This document shows, one piece after another, positions 1-9,981 of a stretch of 64,000 bases of DNA. Source of the stretch: Marinoscillum pacificum. Its GTDB lineage: Bacteria > Bacteroidota > Bacteroidia > Cytophagales > Cyclobacteriaceae. The DNA lies in the NCBI RefSeq assembly GCF_024714495.1, contig NZ_JAMZMJ010000010.1, positions 62,001 through 126,000 on the forward strand, read 5' to 3'. The position numbers and the translations under genes were made by a program. The notes under the pieces were generated by a model that did no database searches, was not told where the DNA came from, and saw only the letters and a program-made list of their open reading frames with translations. The first letter of the stretch is position 1; the number at the start of each line of letters is the position of its first letter.

Positions 1-714
1 AGCTGTCACTTTGTGACTTGTAAAAATGTCGAAACCAAGTTTCTTTAAGGACTTCTGAAGCTCTTTCCCCAGGGTTCCATCCATTGACGGAATCAAGTTA
101 TCCAGGTACTCAACAACAGAAACTTTAGCACCTAAACGCGCATAAACAGAACCAAGCTCCATACCAATTACACCACCACCGATTACGATCATGTGTTTTG
201 GCACTTCCTTCAGTTCCAATGCTTCTGTACTCGTGATCACACGTCTCTTATCCAATTTGATGAATGGAAGAGATGCAGGCTTAGATCCAGTCGCTATAAT
301 AATTTTCTCAGAAGTGATTTCTTTCTTTCCTTCATCAGAAGTGATCACCACAGTGTTTTTGTCTTTGAAAGATCCAACACCTTGATGCACATCGATTTTG
401 TTCTTTTTCATCAAGAACGAAATTCCTTCCACGTTTTGCTTCACCACATCTGCTTTGCGAGCAATCATCTGCGTAATGTTCACTTTTGGTTTAGGAATAT
501 CAATCCCATGCTCCTTAAAAGTATGCTCCGCATTGTGAAAATGCTCTGAAGAATCCAATAATGCTTTTGACGGAATACATCCTACATTAAGACATGTTCC
601 TCCAAGAGTGGGGTATTTCTCTATGATTGCGGTTTTGAAACCCAATTGCGCCGCACGAATCGCAGCAACATATCCACCAGGTCCAGAACCAATGACTGTT
701 ACATCGTAATCCAT
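1..714 (-). CDS. lpd: dihydrolipoyl dehydrogenase (E3), partial, C-terminus beyond window
   Basis: E3 component of 2-oxoacid dehydrogenase complexes; a flavoprotein that reoxidises the dihydrolipoyl groups of E2 with NAD+. Read on the minus strand, the protein opens with MDYDVTVIGSGPGGYVAAI, an FAD-binding Rossmann motif. The redox-active disulfide motif GGTCLNVGCIPSK follows at about residues 40-50, and a second, NAD-binding GGGVIGMELGS lies near residue 180. The ATG is at 712-714. The last part of the NAD domain and the dimer interface lie left of position 1. It directly follows odhB and sucA on the same strand, so it probably serves the 2-oxoglutarate complex, though it could be shared with pyruvate dehydrogenase. 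A terminator-like hairpin at 732-762 separates it from odhB, so lpd may have its own transcript or receive partial read-through. Confidence 0.95.
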   Translation of the reverse strand, partial: MDYDVTVIGSGPGGYVAAIRAAQLGFKTAIIEKYPTLGGTCLNVGCIPSKALLDSSEHFHNAEHTFKEHGIDIPKPKVNITQMIARKADVVKQNVEGISFLMKKNKIDVHQGVGSFKDKNTVVITSDEGKKEITSEKIIIATGSKPASLPFIKLDKRRVITSTEALELKEVPKHMIVIGGGVIGMELGSVYARLGAKVSVVEYLDNLIPSMDGTLGKELQKSLKKLGFDIFTSHKVTA

Positions 715-731
715 TTGTGTAGTATTTATAA

Positions 732-767
732 AAACTCAGCACCTGGTGTTGGTGCTGAGTTTATTGT
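732..767 (-). terminator. intrinsic terminator-like hairpin between odhB and lpd
   Basis: A perfect 12-base-pair stem (732-743 with 751-762, core CTCAGCACC/GGTGCTGAG) with a 7-base loop. Read on the minus strand it is followed by a short T-rich run. It lies 20 bases after the odhB stop and 18 bases before the lpd start, so it may limit read-through into lpd. Confidence 0.6.
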
Positions 768-781
768 TGTTATCTAAAAAA

Positions 782-2326
782 TTATACGCCAAGTAAGATT
801 CTAGTAGGATCTTCTAAAAGCTCTTTTACTCTTACAAGGAAGCTAACTGATTCTCTACCATCAATTACTCTGTGGTCATAAGAAAGTGCTACATACATGA
901 TTGGTCTAATCACGATCTCACCATTCTCAACTACCGGACGCTCTACGATATTATGCATACCCAAGATTGCTGACTGTGGAGCGTTTATGATTGGAGTAGA
1001 AAGCATCGACCCGAAAATACCTCCGTTTGTGATCGTGAAAGTACCACCTTGCATTTCGTCAATACTCAATTTACCATCTCTTGCTCTTGTCGCTAATCTG
1101 ATGATCTCTTTCTCTACCTGATCGAAGCTCAATTGCTCTGCGTTTCTAATCACTGGAACCACCAAACCTTTAGGAGTAGATACCGCGATAGATACATCAC
1201 AGTAATCGTGGAATACCATTTCCTCACCATCAATAGCTGCTCCAACTGCTGGCCAATCTTGCAATGCCATACAAACAGCCTTAGTGAAGAATGACATAAA
1301 TCCAAGACCTACCTCATGCTTATCCTTGAAGCTTTCTTTATACTTCTTACGGATATCCATGATTGGCTGCATGTTCACCTCATTGAAAGTGGTCAACATC
1401 GCAGTTTCGTTCTTCACAGATACTAAACGCTTAGAAATAGTCTTTCTCAATGAAGACATTTTCTCACGTTTCTGCTCTCTGCTAACACCTGTGCTAAACG
1501 TTGGTGCTTCAAATGCTGGTTTGGAAGGCTTAGGTTCTGCCTGAGGAGCAGCTTTTGGAGCCGCTGGTTTAGGGGCAGACTTCTGAGCATTCATCGCATC
1601 TTCTTTGGTGATACGACCATCTTTTCCAGAACCAGAAACATCAGATGCTGAAATTCCTTTTTCTTGAAGAATCTTAGCAGCTGCAGGAGACGCATGTCCA
1701 GTTGCATATGTTTCATTAGAACTAGATGATGCAGAAGAAGTAGAGGCAGATCCAGCATCTGAAGAACTGGCACTGCTTGAAGAAGATCCTCCTTCAGCAA
1801 CCTCGATCTTGCAGATCAATGCACCAATCTCTAATGTTTCACCTTCCGCAGCGATAATCTCAAGCTTACCGCTCGCCTCTGCAGTTAATTCGAAAGTTGC
1901 TTTATCTGACTCGATTTCAGCAATTACCTCATCCAACTCAACCATATCGCCAGAAGCTTTGGTCCAGTTAGAAATGGTCACCTCATTGATAGACTCACCA
2001 ACAGCTGGCACATGCATTTCTAGCACTTCACCCGTTGGTTTTGCCTCTTTTGGCTCTTCTTTTACTTCTGGTTCAGCTGATTGCTCAGCCTTTGACTCAT
2101 CTATTTCGCACAGCAAACCGCCAATTTCTAAAGTATCGCCCTCTTGAGCTTTAATTTTCAATTGACCAGCCGCTTCTGCTGTTACTTCAAATGTTGCTTT
2201 GTCAGACTCCAATTCGCAAATGACTTCATCCATTTCTACTATGTCGCCATCTTGCTTCATCCATTGTGCGATTGTTACCTCGGAGATCGATTCGCCTACC
2301 GTAGGAACTTTCATTTCAAGGCTCAT
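782..2326 (-). CDS. odhB: 2-oxoglutarate dehydrogenase E2, dihydrolipoyl succinyltransferase with two lipoyl domains
   Basis: Transfers the succinyl group from E1-bound lipoamide to CoA in the TCA cycle. Visible layout of the 514 residues: lipoyl domain 1 (about 1-77, attachment Lys43 in ESDKATF), lipoyl domain 2 (about 100-178, again ESDKATF), a Ser/Ala-rich hinge (about 180-205), an E1/E3-binding peripheral domain (about 212-245, [13 protein letters not shown]), an Ala/Pro/Lys linker, and the acyltransferase domain ending with the catalytic HRVIDG (His near 485, Asp near 489). Two lipoyl domains, rather than the single one of the enterobacterial enzyme, are common in Bacteroidota. The start gives [13 protein letters not shown], the usual N-terminus of the family. 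The gene starts 10 bases after the sucA stop, so the two form one operon. Confidence 0.95.
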   Translation of the reverse strand: MSLEMKVPTVGESISEVTIAQWMKQDGDIVEMDEVICELESDKATFEVTAEAAGQLKIKAQEGDTLEIGGLLCEIDESKAEQSAEPEVKEEPKEAKPTGEVLEMHVPAVGESINEVTISNWTKASGDMVELDEVIAEIESDKATFELTAEASGKLEIIAAEGETLEIGALICKIEVAEGGSSSSSASSSDAGSASTSSASSSSNETYATGHASPAAAKILQEKGISASDVSGSGKDGRITKEDAMNAQKSAPKPAAPKAAPQAEPKPSKPAFEAPTFSTGVSREQKREKMSSLRKTISKRLVSVKNETAMLTTFNEVNMQPIMDIRKKYKESFKDKHEVGLGFMSFFTKAVCMALQDWPAVGAAIDGEEMVFHDYCDVSIAVSTPKGLVVPVIRNAEQLSFDQVEKEIIRLATRARDGKLSIDEMQGGTFTITNGGIFGSMLSTPIINAPQSAILGMHNIVERPVVENGEIVIRPIMYVALSYDHRVIDGRESVSFLVRVKELLEDPTRILLGV

Positions 2327-2336
2327 AATTGTCTGT

Positions 2337-5051
2337 TTATAATTCGAATGCTTTTTTAACTATTTCTGCTTGTTCCTCTTTGTGAACTTTTGAATAACCT
2401 GTTGCAGGAGAAGCTGATGCTTTTCTGGAAATCAAAGTAAGATCTAGTCCAGATACTCTAAGCATGAAGCCCCATGCACCCATGTTCTCAGGCTCTTCCT
2501 GTACCCATACAATTTTAGGGTTGTTATATTTCTTCAGTATTGCCTCAAGTTGTTTTTTCGGATAAGGATACAATTGCTCTAGTCTAACGACAGCAATATC
2601 CTTGATCTTTTTCTTCTGCTGCTCTTCCTGAAGATCGAAGTATACTTTACCAGTACACAACAACACTTTCTTCACGTTTTTATTGGTCACATAGTCGTCA
2701 CCAATTACCTCCTGGAAGTTTCCTTTCTCGAATTCCGCAATTGGAGAAGCTACTTTAGGATGTCTCAGCAATGACTTAGGTGAGAATACCACACATGGCT
2801 TTCTATATTCCCAGGTCAATTGTCTTCTCAACAAGTGGAAGAAGTTTGATGGAGTAGTGATATCCGCTACAATCATATTTTCCTGAGCAGTCATCTGAAG
2901 GAAACGTTCCATTCTAGCACTAGAGTGCTCTGGACCCTGACCTTCATAACCGTGAGGAAGTAGCATCACCAAACCATTCATTCGTTGCCACTTAGTCTCA
3001 GCACTTGTAATGAATTGGTCAATCATTACCTGTGCACCATTAGAGAAATCCCCGAACTGTGCTTCCCAGATAACCAATGCATTTGGTGTAGCCATGGCAT
3101 AACCGTATTCGAAACCTAATACCGCATACTCTGAAAGCAACGAGTTATAGATTCTGAATGGTTCCTGATCTTCCTGGATGTGATCCAAATTACAGTATGG
3201 CTCATTGGTATTTGAGTCAAACAAGTAAGAGTGTCTATGAGAGAAAGTTCCTCTCTTCACATCCTGACCTGACATTCTAACGATTTTACCTTCAGCAAGC
3301 AATGAACCGTAAGCAAGCAATTCAGCATCTGCCCAGTTCAACACCTTATCATCATAGAAATGAGCTTTGCGCTCTTTCAACAATTTATCAATCTGACGAA
3401 GTGGCTTGAACCCTTTAGGAATGGTTGTTAAAGCTTTCGCTACTTTATCCAAAGTCTCTTTAGATATCGATGTATCAGGAGATTTGTCAAAATCTTCAAT
3501 TTTCGATCTTCTTAAGAACTTCCACTCCTCTTCAATTTTCTGTGGCTTATATGGAAGAGGCTTTTGCTTCACCTCATCCAAACGCTCTTGAAGTTGCTGT
3601 TTGAAATCTTTATCTAATTGCTCAGCTTCTTTCTTATCGATATCTCCGCGCTCAGTCAATGTCTGCACGTAGATCTCTCTAGGATTGCTATGCTTCGCAA
3701 TGAGGTTGTAAAGTTTTGGCTGAGTGAATTTAGGCTCATCACTTTCATTGTGTCCATGTCTTCTGTAGCACAACAAATCGATGAAGAAGTCCTTTTTCCA
3801 CTTCTGACGATATTCGATTGCTAAATTAGCAGCAAAGTTTACCGCTTCAGGATCGTCACCATTTACGTGAAGCACTGGAGCATCTACAATCTTCGCTAAG
3901 TCAGTACAGTAGATACTTGATCTAGCATCATCATAGTCTGTAGTGAACCCAACCTGGTTATTGATCACAAAGTGAATGGTACCACCTGTTCTATATCCAG
4001 GAAGTAAGGACATTTGAATACACTCGTAAACAAGACCCTGACCAGCTACCGCTGCATCTCCATGTATCAATATTGGAATAGCCTTGCTAGAATCTCCACG
4101 GTATTCATCATCTATTTGAGCTCTAGTATATCCTAGAACAACTGGATCTACCGCCTCGAGGTGAGATGGGTTTGGAGCCAGCTTCACATATATTTTTTTA
4201 TCACCGATTTGAATGTGGCTATTGTAGCCCAAGTGATACTTTACATCACCGTCACCCATTGTAAGATCCGGATCGGTACTTCCTTCAAATTCCGCAAAGA
4301 TCTCTTCGTAAGTTTTACCCATGATGTTGGCCAAAACATTGAGACGACCTCTGTGCGCCATACCTATCACCACTTCTTCCACTCCCATTTCAGAAGACTT
4401 CCTGATGATCTTATCAAGAGCAGGAATGGTATTTTCACCACCTTCAAGGGAGAATCGTTTCTGACCTAAGAATTTGGTATGAAGGAAATTTTCGAATACT
4501 ACCGCTTCATTCAGCTTTTGCAGCATTCTTTTCTTTTCCGCATTCGATGGATCGATGTTAGCTCCTTCGGTTTCCACCTTCTGCTTCATCCAATCGAAAA
4601 TCTCCGAATTTCTTAAATGATTGTATTCATACCCGATATGCCCGAGGTATACTTTATCTAGTCTATCGATAATTGTCTTCAGACTAGCTCTTCCAAGTCC
4701 TATTTCAGAACCAACTTCAAATTCCTCTTTGAGGTCTTTCTCTGTCAATCCGAAATTCTCAAGATTCAAGCGAACATTGTGCTGACGTCTTTGTCTTACA
4801 GGGTTTGTATCAGACTTCAGGTGTGCTCTGGACCTGTGCGCATAAATAAGGTTTCTTACCTTAATTTCATTGGAACCCTCCAACCCTTCGGTTGGTGCTC
4901 CATTTTCTCCATACTTCTGTAAAGAGAACTCATATCCTTCAAAAAATTTTTGCCAAGTTTCATCTACACTTGATGGATCTTCCTTGAAAGACTGGTATAA
5001 CTCGTCGATGTACCCCACATCGGCATTGGATATGTATGAGTATTTGTCCAT
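2337..5051 (-). CDS. sucA: 2-oxoglutarate dehydrogenase E1 (thiamine diphosphate dependent)
   Basis: Decarboxylates 2-oxoglutarate and passes the succinyl group to lipoyl-E2. The product is 904 residues and begins [19 protein letters not shown], the typical Bacteroidota N-terminal E2-binding segment. The reading frame stays open upstream to a TTG at 5090, but the ATG at 5051 fits the family and lies downstream of a promoter element at 5088-5095, so I chose it. The thiamine-binding region includes [13 protein letters not shown] and the [14 protein letters not shown] stretch; the C-terminal transketolase-like pyrimidine domain contains [18 protein letters not shown]. It is the first gene of sucA-odhB, transcribed divergently from rpsP. 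Confidence 0.96.
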   Translation of the reverse strand: MDKYSYISNADVGYIDELYQSFKEDPSSVDETWQKFFEGYEFSLQKYGENGAPTEGLEGSNEIKVRNLIYAHRSRAHLKSDTNPVRQRRQHNVRLNLENFGLTEKDLKEEFEVGSEIGLGRASLKTIIDRLDKVYLGHIGYEYNHLRNSEIFDWMKQKVETEGANIDPSNAEKKRMLQKLNEAVVFENFLHTKFLGQKRFSLEGGENTIPALDKIIRKSSEMGVEEVVIGMAHRGRLNVLANIMGKTYEEIFAEFEGSTDPDLTMGDGDVKYHLGYNSHIQIGDKKIYVKLAPNPSHLEAVDPVVLGYTRAQIDDEYRGDSSKAIPILIHGDAAVAGQGLVYECIQMSLLPGYRTGGTIHFVINNQVGFTTDYDDARSSIYCTDLAKIVDAPVLHVNGDDPEAVNFAANLAIEYRQKWKKDFFIDLLCYRRHGHNESDEPKFTQPKLYNLIAKHSNPREIYVQTLTERGDIDKKEAEQLDKDFKQQLQERLDEVKQKPLPYKPQKIEEEWKFLRRSKIEDFDKSPDTSISKETLDKVAKALTTIPKGFKPLRQIDKLLKERKAHFYDDKVLNWADAELLAYGSLLAEGKIVRMSGQDVKRGTFSHRHSYLFDSNTNEPYCNLDHIQEDQEPFRIYNSLLSEYAVLGFEYGYAMATPNALVIWEAQFGDFSNGAQVMIDQFITSAETKWQRMNGLVMLLPHGYEGQGPEHSSARMERFLQMTAQENMIVADITTPSNFFHLLRRQLTWEYRKPCVVFSPKSLLRHPKVASPIAEFEKGNFQEVIGDDYVTNKNVKKVLLCTGKVYFDLQEEQQKKKIKDIAVVRLEQLYPYPKKQLEAILKKYNNPKIVWVQEEPENMGAWGFMLRVSGLDLTLISRKASASPATGYSKVHKEEQAEIVKKAFEL

Positions 5052-5087
5052 TTTATGGGCGTAAAACGCTTTTTGTCTATTGGACAA

Positions 5088-5095
5088 CAAATATA
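5088..5095 (-). promoter_or_regulatory. sucA -7 promoter element TATATTTG
   Basis: On the minus strand this is TATATTTG, a full match to the Bacteroidota -7 consensus TAnnTTTG. It lies 36 bases before the sucA ATG, which supports a short leader and argues against the upstream TTG start. Confidence 0.5.
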
Positions 5096-5197
5096 TGTAG
5101 ACATTGTTTATTATCTAAATCGCCTATCCGCTTTAACGAATATCAAAGCCTAACTATCTGTTTTTCAGCGTACCTTTCAAAAAATCAAAATATCACT

Positions 5198-5205
5198 TAT
5201 CTTTG
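5198..5205 (+). promoter_or_regulatory. rpsP -7 promoter element TATCTTTG
   Basis: TATCTTTG matches TAnnTTTG and is followed by a leader of about 50 bases to the rpsP ATG. No convincing -33 TTTG was found at the expected distance. The element lies in the 210-base divergent region shared with sucA. Confidence 0.5.
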
Positions 5206-5261
5206 CGGTCCTTTTATAAATAAATCTTTGAATGGACGAGTTCCATAACTAAAAGAAAATT

Positions 5262-5858
5262 ATGCCTGTAAAAATCAGACTAGCGCGTCGAGGACGCAAA
5301 AAGCAAGCTATGTACGATGTAGTAATAGCTGACTCAAGAGCACCACGTGATGGTAAATTCATTGAGAAAATCGGAACATACAATCCGAATACTGATCCAG
5401 CAACTATCTCTTTGAACGAAGAGAAAGCGTTTGACTGGGTAATGAAAGGAGCGCAACCTACTGACACAGTAAAAGCGATGCTTTCTTACAGAGGTATACT
5501 TCTTAAGAAACACCTTCAGATTGGTGTAAACAAAGGAGCTTTGACTCAAGAGCAAGCTGACGAGAAATTTGCAGCTTGGTTACAAGACAAAGAAGGTAAA
5601 ATCCAAGGAAAAATGGATAAGCTATCTGCTGATAAAGCTGCAGAAGCTAAGTCTAGACTTGAAGCAGAGAAGAAAGTTGCAGCTGCTAGAGCTGAAGCTA
5701 TCGCTGCTAGAAAGAAAGCTGCTGACGAAGCACTTGCTGCTGAAGTAGCTGAAGCTGGTGCTTCTGAAGAAGAAAAAGCTTTAGAAGAAGAAGGACAAGA
5801 TGCAGTAGCTGATGCTGAAGCAAAAGCTGATGAGTCTTCTGAAGAAAACAAAGACTAA
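5262..5858 (+). CDS. rpsP: 30S ribosomal protein S16 with long charged tail
   Basis: Small-subunit ribosomal protein. The N-terminal 80 or so residues are canonical S16 (MPVKIRLARRGRKKQAMYDV, then APRDGKFIEKIGTYNP). The protein is 198 residues, more than twice the length of the E. coli protein. From about residue 120 to the end the tail is almost entirely Ala, Glu, Lys and Asp, probably helical and then acidic. Extended S16 tails are known in Bacteroidota, and their role is not established. It heads the operon with rimM (12 bases downstream) and trmD. Confidence 0.96.
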   Translation: MPVKIRLARRGRKKQAMYDVVIADSRAPRDGKFIEKIGTYNPNTDPATISLNEEKAFDWVMKGAQPTDTVKAMLSYRGILLKKHLQIGVNKGALTQEQADEKFAAWLQDKEGKIQGKMDKLSADKAAEAKSRLEAEKKVAAARAEAIAARKKAADEALAAEVAEAGASEEEKALEEEGQDAVADAEAKADESSEENKD

Positions 5859-5870
5859 TAAGGAGTAACA

Positions 5871-6404
5871 ATGGGTTTTGATGAGTGCTACCAACTTGGT
5901 AATGTGGTCAAGACCCATGGTCTTCGCGGAGAGGTTGTAATATTTCTAGACGTAGATCACCCTGAATTGTATCAAGAAATGGAATCAGTGCTCGTTGATA
6001 TGAACGGGAAACTGGTTCCATTTTTTATTGAATACCTCCAATTCAATGGAGATCGTGCTATTACGGCTTTCGAAGACATTGAAAACATAGATGATGCCAA
6101 GCAATTGGTTGGCAAAAACCTATTCCTCCCCTTAAAAAGCCTCCCAGAGTTACCAGATAGCGGATACTACTTCCATCAATTGGTGGATATGGACTTCTAC
6201 AACGGAGACCAACTACTGGGCAAAGTAACTGGCGTTTATGAAATGCCTACCAATCACCTTATCTGTGTAGACCATAATGGAGCAGAAGTACTGGTACCTG
6301 CCGAAGATGAAATTGTTAAAGAAGTAGATCTTTCCAATAAAATCATCAAGGCAGAATTACCAGAAGGACTTTTGGACATCTATTTAGACAACTCAGAATC
6401 ATGA
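5871..6404 (+). CDS. rimM: ribosome maturation factor RimM
   Basis: Assists 30S head assembly by binding S19. The 177 residues show the RimM N-terminal barrel ([18 protein letters not shown]) and the C-terminal PRC-type barrel ([20 protein letters not shown], then [13 protein letters not shown]). Its stop overlaps the trmD start by 4 bases (ATGA), indicating translational coupling in the rpsP-rimM-trmD operon. Confidence 0.95.
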   Translation: MGFDECYQLGNVVKTHGLRGEVVIFLDVDHPELYQEMESVLVDMNGKLVPFFIEYLQFNGDRAITAFEDIENIDDAKQLVGKNLFLPLKSLPELPDSGYYFHQLVDMDFYNGDQLLGKVTGVYEMPTNHLICVDHNGAEVLVPAEDEIVKEVDLSNKIIKAELPEGLLDIYLDNSES

Positions 6405-7075
6405 GATTAGACATCATCACTTGTTTGCCAGAGTTGTTTGATGGACCAATCAATCAAAGTATAGTTAAACGCGCGCAGCAGAAAGGTTTGGTAGAGATCC
6501 ATGTACACAACCTGCGAGACTACTCTACTAACAAACACAAGAATGTGGATGATTATGCATTCGGCGGTGGTGCCGGCATGGTGCTAATGATTGAACCGAT
6601 CGATGCATGTATCTCTAAACTCAAATCTGAAAGAGAATACCAGGAAGTCATCTACCTCACGCCTGATGGTGAAACACTCAATCAAGGAATAGCGAATGGC
6701 TTATCCATGAATGAAAACATGATCTTACTCTGCGGACATTACAAAGGTGTAGATCAGCGAGTACGAGATCATTTTGTCACAAGAGAAATCAGCATTGGAG
6801 ATTATGTACTGTCTGGTGGTGAGCTTGCCGCAATGGTGCTCGCAGATTCTTTAATACGATTAGTCCCTGGCGTGTTGAATGATGAGTCATCTGCCCTGAC
6901 AGACTCCTTCCAGGACAACCTTCTTGCACCCCCGGTCTATACGCGCCCTGCTGAATACAAAGGCTGGAGTGTTCCTGATGTTTTAACCTCTGGCCATGAG
7001 GCCAACATTGAAAAATGGCGTCATGATGAAGCCGTAAAACGCACTCAAGAAAGACGTCCGGATCTATTGACCTAA
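6401..7075 (+). CDS. trmD: tRNA (guanine-37-N1) methyltransferase
   Basis: Methylates G37 of tRNAs using S-adenosylmethionine, preventing +1 frameshifting. The 224-residue protein carries the SPOUT knot motifs [13 protein letters not shown] and [15 protein letters not shown], and the N-terminal [13 protein letters not shown]. It overlaps rimM by 4 bases. In many bacteria rplS follows immediately; here rplS comes only after four inserted genes (7187-9878). Confidence 0.96.
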   Translation: MRLDIITCLPELFDGPINQSIVKRAQQKGLVEIHVHNLRDYSTNKHKNVDDYAFGGGAGMVLMIEPIDACISKLKSEREYQEVIYLTPDGETLNQGIANGLSMNENMILLCGHYKGVDQRVRDHFVTREISIGDYVLSGGELAAMVLADSLIRLVPGVLNDESSALTDSFQDNLLAPPVYTRPAEYKGWSVPDVLTSGHEANIEKWRHDEAVKRTQERRPDLLT

Positions 7076-7186
7076 TCAGGATACCTCCTTTTAGGTATTT
7101 ACAATTCCCCCTATTTGTTAGATTTTTGGTTTAACGGTTTTGAGCCGTATATTCAATTACCTGTTACACCTTAAATACCTAGCAAA

Positions 7187-7864
7187 ATGAAAAATTTAAT
7201 ATTGGCAGCTTCTTTGATCCTGGTCATGGGGTCATGTGTCTTAAAATCAGATTATGACGCACTAAAAAGCCAAGCCGACTCATTAACCACCGCCTTAAAA
7301 AACAATAAAGATGCATTTGGATTAGAAGCCCCTACTGAAGACCAAATTACCCTTAAGGCTAAGGCTGAAGAGTTACTCAAGAAAAAGCCTGATGTATCAA
7401 GAGGTCAAGGTTCAAGAATTTCAAGAGTAGTGGCCGAAAGGCATATTAACGACTTCAAGAGTATAAGAAAAAGTCTTGACCCTTGTCTGACATCTATTGA
7501 TCTGGTTATGTCATCGTCCTATTCGTTTGGACTTGATGAGATAAAGTCCCTCATTGATGATATTGAGAAGTTGAACAGAACTTTTAGTGGAACATATTCA
7601 GGAGACAAAGAACTTACAGGAATCAGAGTCCATATGGGTAAAAGCATGATAAACGTTCCGAATCCAGAGGGCGATTCATCAACTGTTTTTTATATCGATG
7701 CTTTTATTACACCTGTTGATAAGAAAGGTAGGCATATCTTCACTGATGGTGCTATTGCCTATAGTAATATTCCTGACCCTAACTCAACTCGATCCAATAC
7801 TCTTTCTTCTCCAGGTTCTGGATCACTCAATGAATCAAACCCATGCCCTGATGTTTGTCCCTGA
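7187..7864 (+). CDS. lipoprotein of unknown function
   Basis: Product of 225 residues. It has a short signal peptide and a lipobox LVMGSC, so Cys17 is the likely lipidation site. A predicted helical stretch follows (Asp/Lys/Ala-rich, residues about 20-60), then a mixed domain with no family I recognise, and a Ser/Pro-rich end. It is 6 bases upstream of the membrane protein at 7871 and therefore probably cotranscribed with the two-component genes that follow. It could be a periplasmic or surface input protein for that system, which is inference from position only. Confidence 0.6.
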   Translation: MKNLILAASLILVMGSCVLKSDYDALKSQADSLTTALKNNKDAFGLEAPTEDQITLKAKAEELLKKKPDVSRGQGSRISRVVAERHINDFKSIRKSLDPCLTSIDLVMSSSYSFGLDEIKSLIDDIEKLNRTFSGTYSGDKELTGIRVHMGKSMINVPNPEGDSSTVFYIDAFITPVDKKGRHIFTDGAIAYSNIPDPNSTRSNTLSSPGSGSLNESNPCPDVCP

Positions 7865-7870
7865 TAATTT

Positions 7871-8488
7871 ATGATAAAGTTTTTTGTTTATCTATCCATA
7901 TTTTCAGCAGTTATTCCCCTTGCTACGGGAATAACTGCTTTTAATAAAATAACACGAAATCCTTCTTTATTAATTATATGGCTTTTGATTATCGTCTCAT
8001 TTTTCACAGACATCACATCCAATATGTTAGCACGCGTATACGGTTTCAACTATTGGATTATTAACATCTATTTTCTAATAGAATTAGTTCTATTAATAAT
8101 GTTTTACTTCTTAACTCTTCCTTTCAAAAAAGCAGTGATCTTTCTAGGTTCAATCCTATTCATAATTTTATGTATTCAGCTAGTTGATGAAGGAGTTCAT
8201 ACAAGGCCAAATGAATATTTGATTGCTAATAAAATGTCTCAAATTTCTTTTAGTCTTTTTTTCTTTTACGTGTTATTCGAACGTGGTACAGAAGTATTTA
8301 TTGACAAGTCACCTTTATTCTGGATTAACACAGGTATCCTATTTTATTTCGCTGGGAGTTTATTTACTACTGTAATGGCATCAGAAATTCTTTCCGGCCC
8401 AATGCCTTGGCTCTTCCACAACATCGCAAACACAATGAAAAACACTCTTATTGCAATCGGTTTATGGAAAGCGAGACAAACAACATAA
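7871..8488 (+). CDS. multi-pass membrane protein next to histidine kinase
   Basis: Product of 205 residues, mostly hydrophobic, with about six membrane spans and short polar loops; the last span ends in IANTMKNTLIAIGLWKARQ. I do not recognise an enzymatic motif. Small membrane proteins of this kind are often found directly before LuxR-type kinases in Bacteroidota. Here its 3' end overlaps the kinase gene by 25 bases, so the two are likely translated together and the protein may act as a sensor module for the kinase. Confidence 0.6.
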   Translation: MIKFFVYLSIFSAVIPLATGITAFNKITRNPSLLIIWLLIIVSFFTDITSNMLARVYGFNYWIINIYFLIELVLLIMFYFLTLPFKKAVIFLGSILFIILCIQLVDEGVHTRPNEYLIANKMSQISFSLFFFYVLFERGTEVFIDKSPLFWINTGILFYFAGSLFTTVMASEILSGPMPWLFHNIANTMKNTLIAIGLWKARQTT

Positions 8489-9258
8489 ACTCCGAAATGG
8501 TATTGATCATAGGCACATGCGGAATGTTGTTACTTACAACCGCCATTGTGATGTTTATCTACCTATACCAACGCAAACTGATCAAGCAAAAACTGAAGTA
8601 TCAAGAAATAGAAGACCTCCTAAAACAGCAAGAACTCAAATCCGCCTATGCTATGCTTGCTGGTCAAGAAAAAGCACACAAGCGAATAGCCCAGGAGCTA
8701 CATGATAACTTGGGCAGTATCCTAGTTACTCTGAACATGTTCGCAGATTCACTTCAAAATAAAAAAGATCCTGAAGCTCTCAAGCAATTAGCAAGTCGAA
8801 TTAGCGAAGTAGCTCAGCAAGCCAATGAAACCACTAGGCAAATCTCACATAGCCTGGACTCTGGAGTGTTAAAGCACTTTGGCTTAGAAATAGCCGTGAA
8901 AGAATTGATGACGGCTCTGGGGGAATCAGGCTCACTTCATGTTGAGAATCATATTCAAATAACCACACAGCTAGATAGTGAGCTAAGTATGAACATTTAC
9001 CGAATCATACAAGAGTTGGTAAACAATACTTTGAAGCATTCTCACGCCTCCAAAATCACTTTAGAGCTCAATCAAATCAAAGATCACCTTAGTCTCATCT
9101 ATTATGACAATGGAGTTGGTTTTAATAAAGAAGAGATAGAGCCAGGACTGGGACTGAAAAACCTGGAATCTCGTGTTGACAACTTAGATGGCACAATTAC
9201 CATAGATAGCCAACCAAACAAAGGCACCACCACTATTATAGACGTACCTGTATTATGA
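8464..9258 (+). CDS. sensor histidine kinase, HisKA_3 type (NarL/LuxR partner)
   Basis: Autophosphorylates on His and donates phosphate to the regulator encoded at 9255. The 264-residue product has one membrane span (about 12-33), a coiled linker, the dimerisation and phosphoacceptor motif AQELHDNLGSILVTL, then an HATPase_c domain with N-box QELVNNTLKHS, YYDNGVGF and GLGLKNLESRV. There is no periplasmic sensor domain. I placed the start at ATG 8464; ATG 8497 is an alternative that avoids overlap with the preceding gene, and a longer frame from 8407 looks artefactual. The stop overlaps the regulator start by 4 bases. Confidence 0.88.
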   Translation: MESETNNINSEMVLIIGTCGMLLLTTAIVMFIYLYQRKLIKQKLKYQEIEDLLKQQELKSAYAMLAGQEKAHKRIAQELHDNLGSILVTLNMFADSLQNKKDPEALKQLASRISEVAQQANETTRQISHSLDSGVLKHFGLEIAVKELMTALGESGSLHVENHIQITTQLDSELSMNIYRIIQELVNNTLKHSHASKITLELNQIKDHLSLIYYDNGVGFNKEEIEPGLGLKNLESRVDNLDGTITIDSQPNKGTTTIIDVPVL

Positions 9259-9878
9259 GAGACATTAAAATCCTTTTAGCCGATGATCATGCAATCGTCA
9301 TGGAAGGCATCAAGGAAGTTCTAAGTGCTGATGAGGAAATTTCTGTCGTTGGCACTGTGGCCAATGGCGAGGAAGTCATTCGATTTATCAGAAGAAATCC
9401 TAACAGTGTAGATGTGGTGGTTCTGGACATTAATATGCCAGTAATGGACGGAATCAGCTGCTCGCGTCAGTTGAAAAAAGAATTTCCAGAATTGAAAATC
9501 ATCATCCTCACTATGTACGCGCAAAAGTCCTTTGTAGAAGAAATAGTCAAGCTAGGCATAGATGGATGCTTATTAAAGAACAATACCGGTAAAGAACTTA
9601 TAGATGCTGTACTCAGGGTGATGAGTGGCAAACAATATTATGATCGCATTGGCACGTTCAACTCTGACGAAGAGGAAGTCACTCAGTACAAGTTGAGTGA
9701 ACGTGAGCTGGAAATCATTAAATTGCTATCCGAAGGAATGACAAGTGGAGAAATCGCAGAAAAACTTTTCCTTTCCGGGCATACGGTGAAAACGCATCGC
9801 AAGAACATCCTTCGAAAACTCAATGTAAGTAACAGTTCACAGGCTGTTCAATTCTGCCTGAGCAACCAATTGATTTAG
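9255..9878 (+). CDS. response regulator, NarL/FixJ (LuxR HTH) family
   Basis: Transcription factor of 207 residues. The receiver domain carries LLADDH at the N-terminus, the phosphoacceptor Asp in LDINMPVMDG and the conserved Lys in CLLKNN. The C-terminal LuxR helix-turn-helix has LSERELEIIKLLSEGMTSGE and the recognition-helix segment SGHTVKTHRKNILRKL. It is the last gene of the cluster inserted between trmD and rplS. Its targets are not evident. Confidence 0.92.
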   Translation: MRDIKILLADDHAIVMEGIKEVLSADEEISVVGTVANGEEVIRFIRRNPNSVDVVVLDINMPVMDGISCSRQLKKEFPELKIIILTMYAQKSFVEEIVKLGIDGCLLKNNTGKELIDAVLRVMSGKQYYDRIGTFNSDEEEVTQYKLSERELEIIKLLSEGMTSGEIAEKLFLSGHTVKTHRKNILRKLNVSNSSQAVQFCLSNQLI

Positions 9879-9936
9879 TGTTCGATATTATTTTGAAAAT
9901 AATCAAAGTACTATTACCTATTAATAATTAATTACC

Positions 9937-9944
9937 TATATTTG
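9937..9944 (+). promoter_or_regulatory. rplS -7 promoter element TATATTTG
   Basis: TATATTTG matches TAnnTTTG and lies 38 bases before the rplS start. It implies that rplS has its own promoter here instead of depending on the rpsP operon. A 17-base palindrome (ATTATTTT-G-AAAATAAT, 9887-9903) just upstream may end the two-component transcript. Confidence 0.5.
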
Positions 9945-9981
9945 CACTCCTTTTTGAGAAACACTCAATAGAGAATAGAAC

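Noticed and set aside
193-549. Plus-strand frame of 118 codons at the left end
   Set aside because: It is antisense to dihydrolipoyl dehydrogenase, whose motifs are unmistakable on the minus strand.
5546-5851. Minus-strand Ser/Ala-rich frame of about 100 codons opposite rpsP
   Set aside because: It is the antisense shadow of the Ala/Glu-rich S16 tail (GCT/GAA codons) and has no start context or family.
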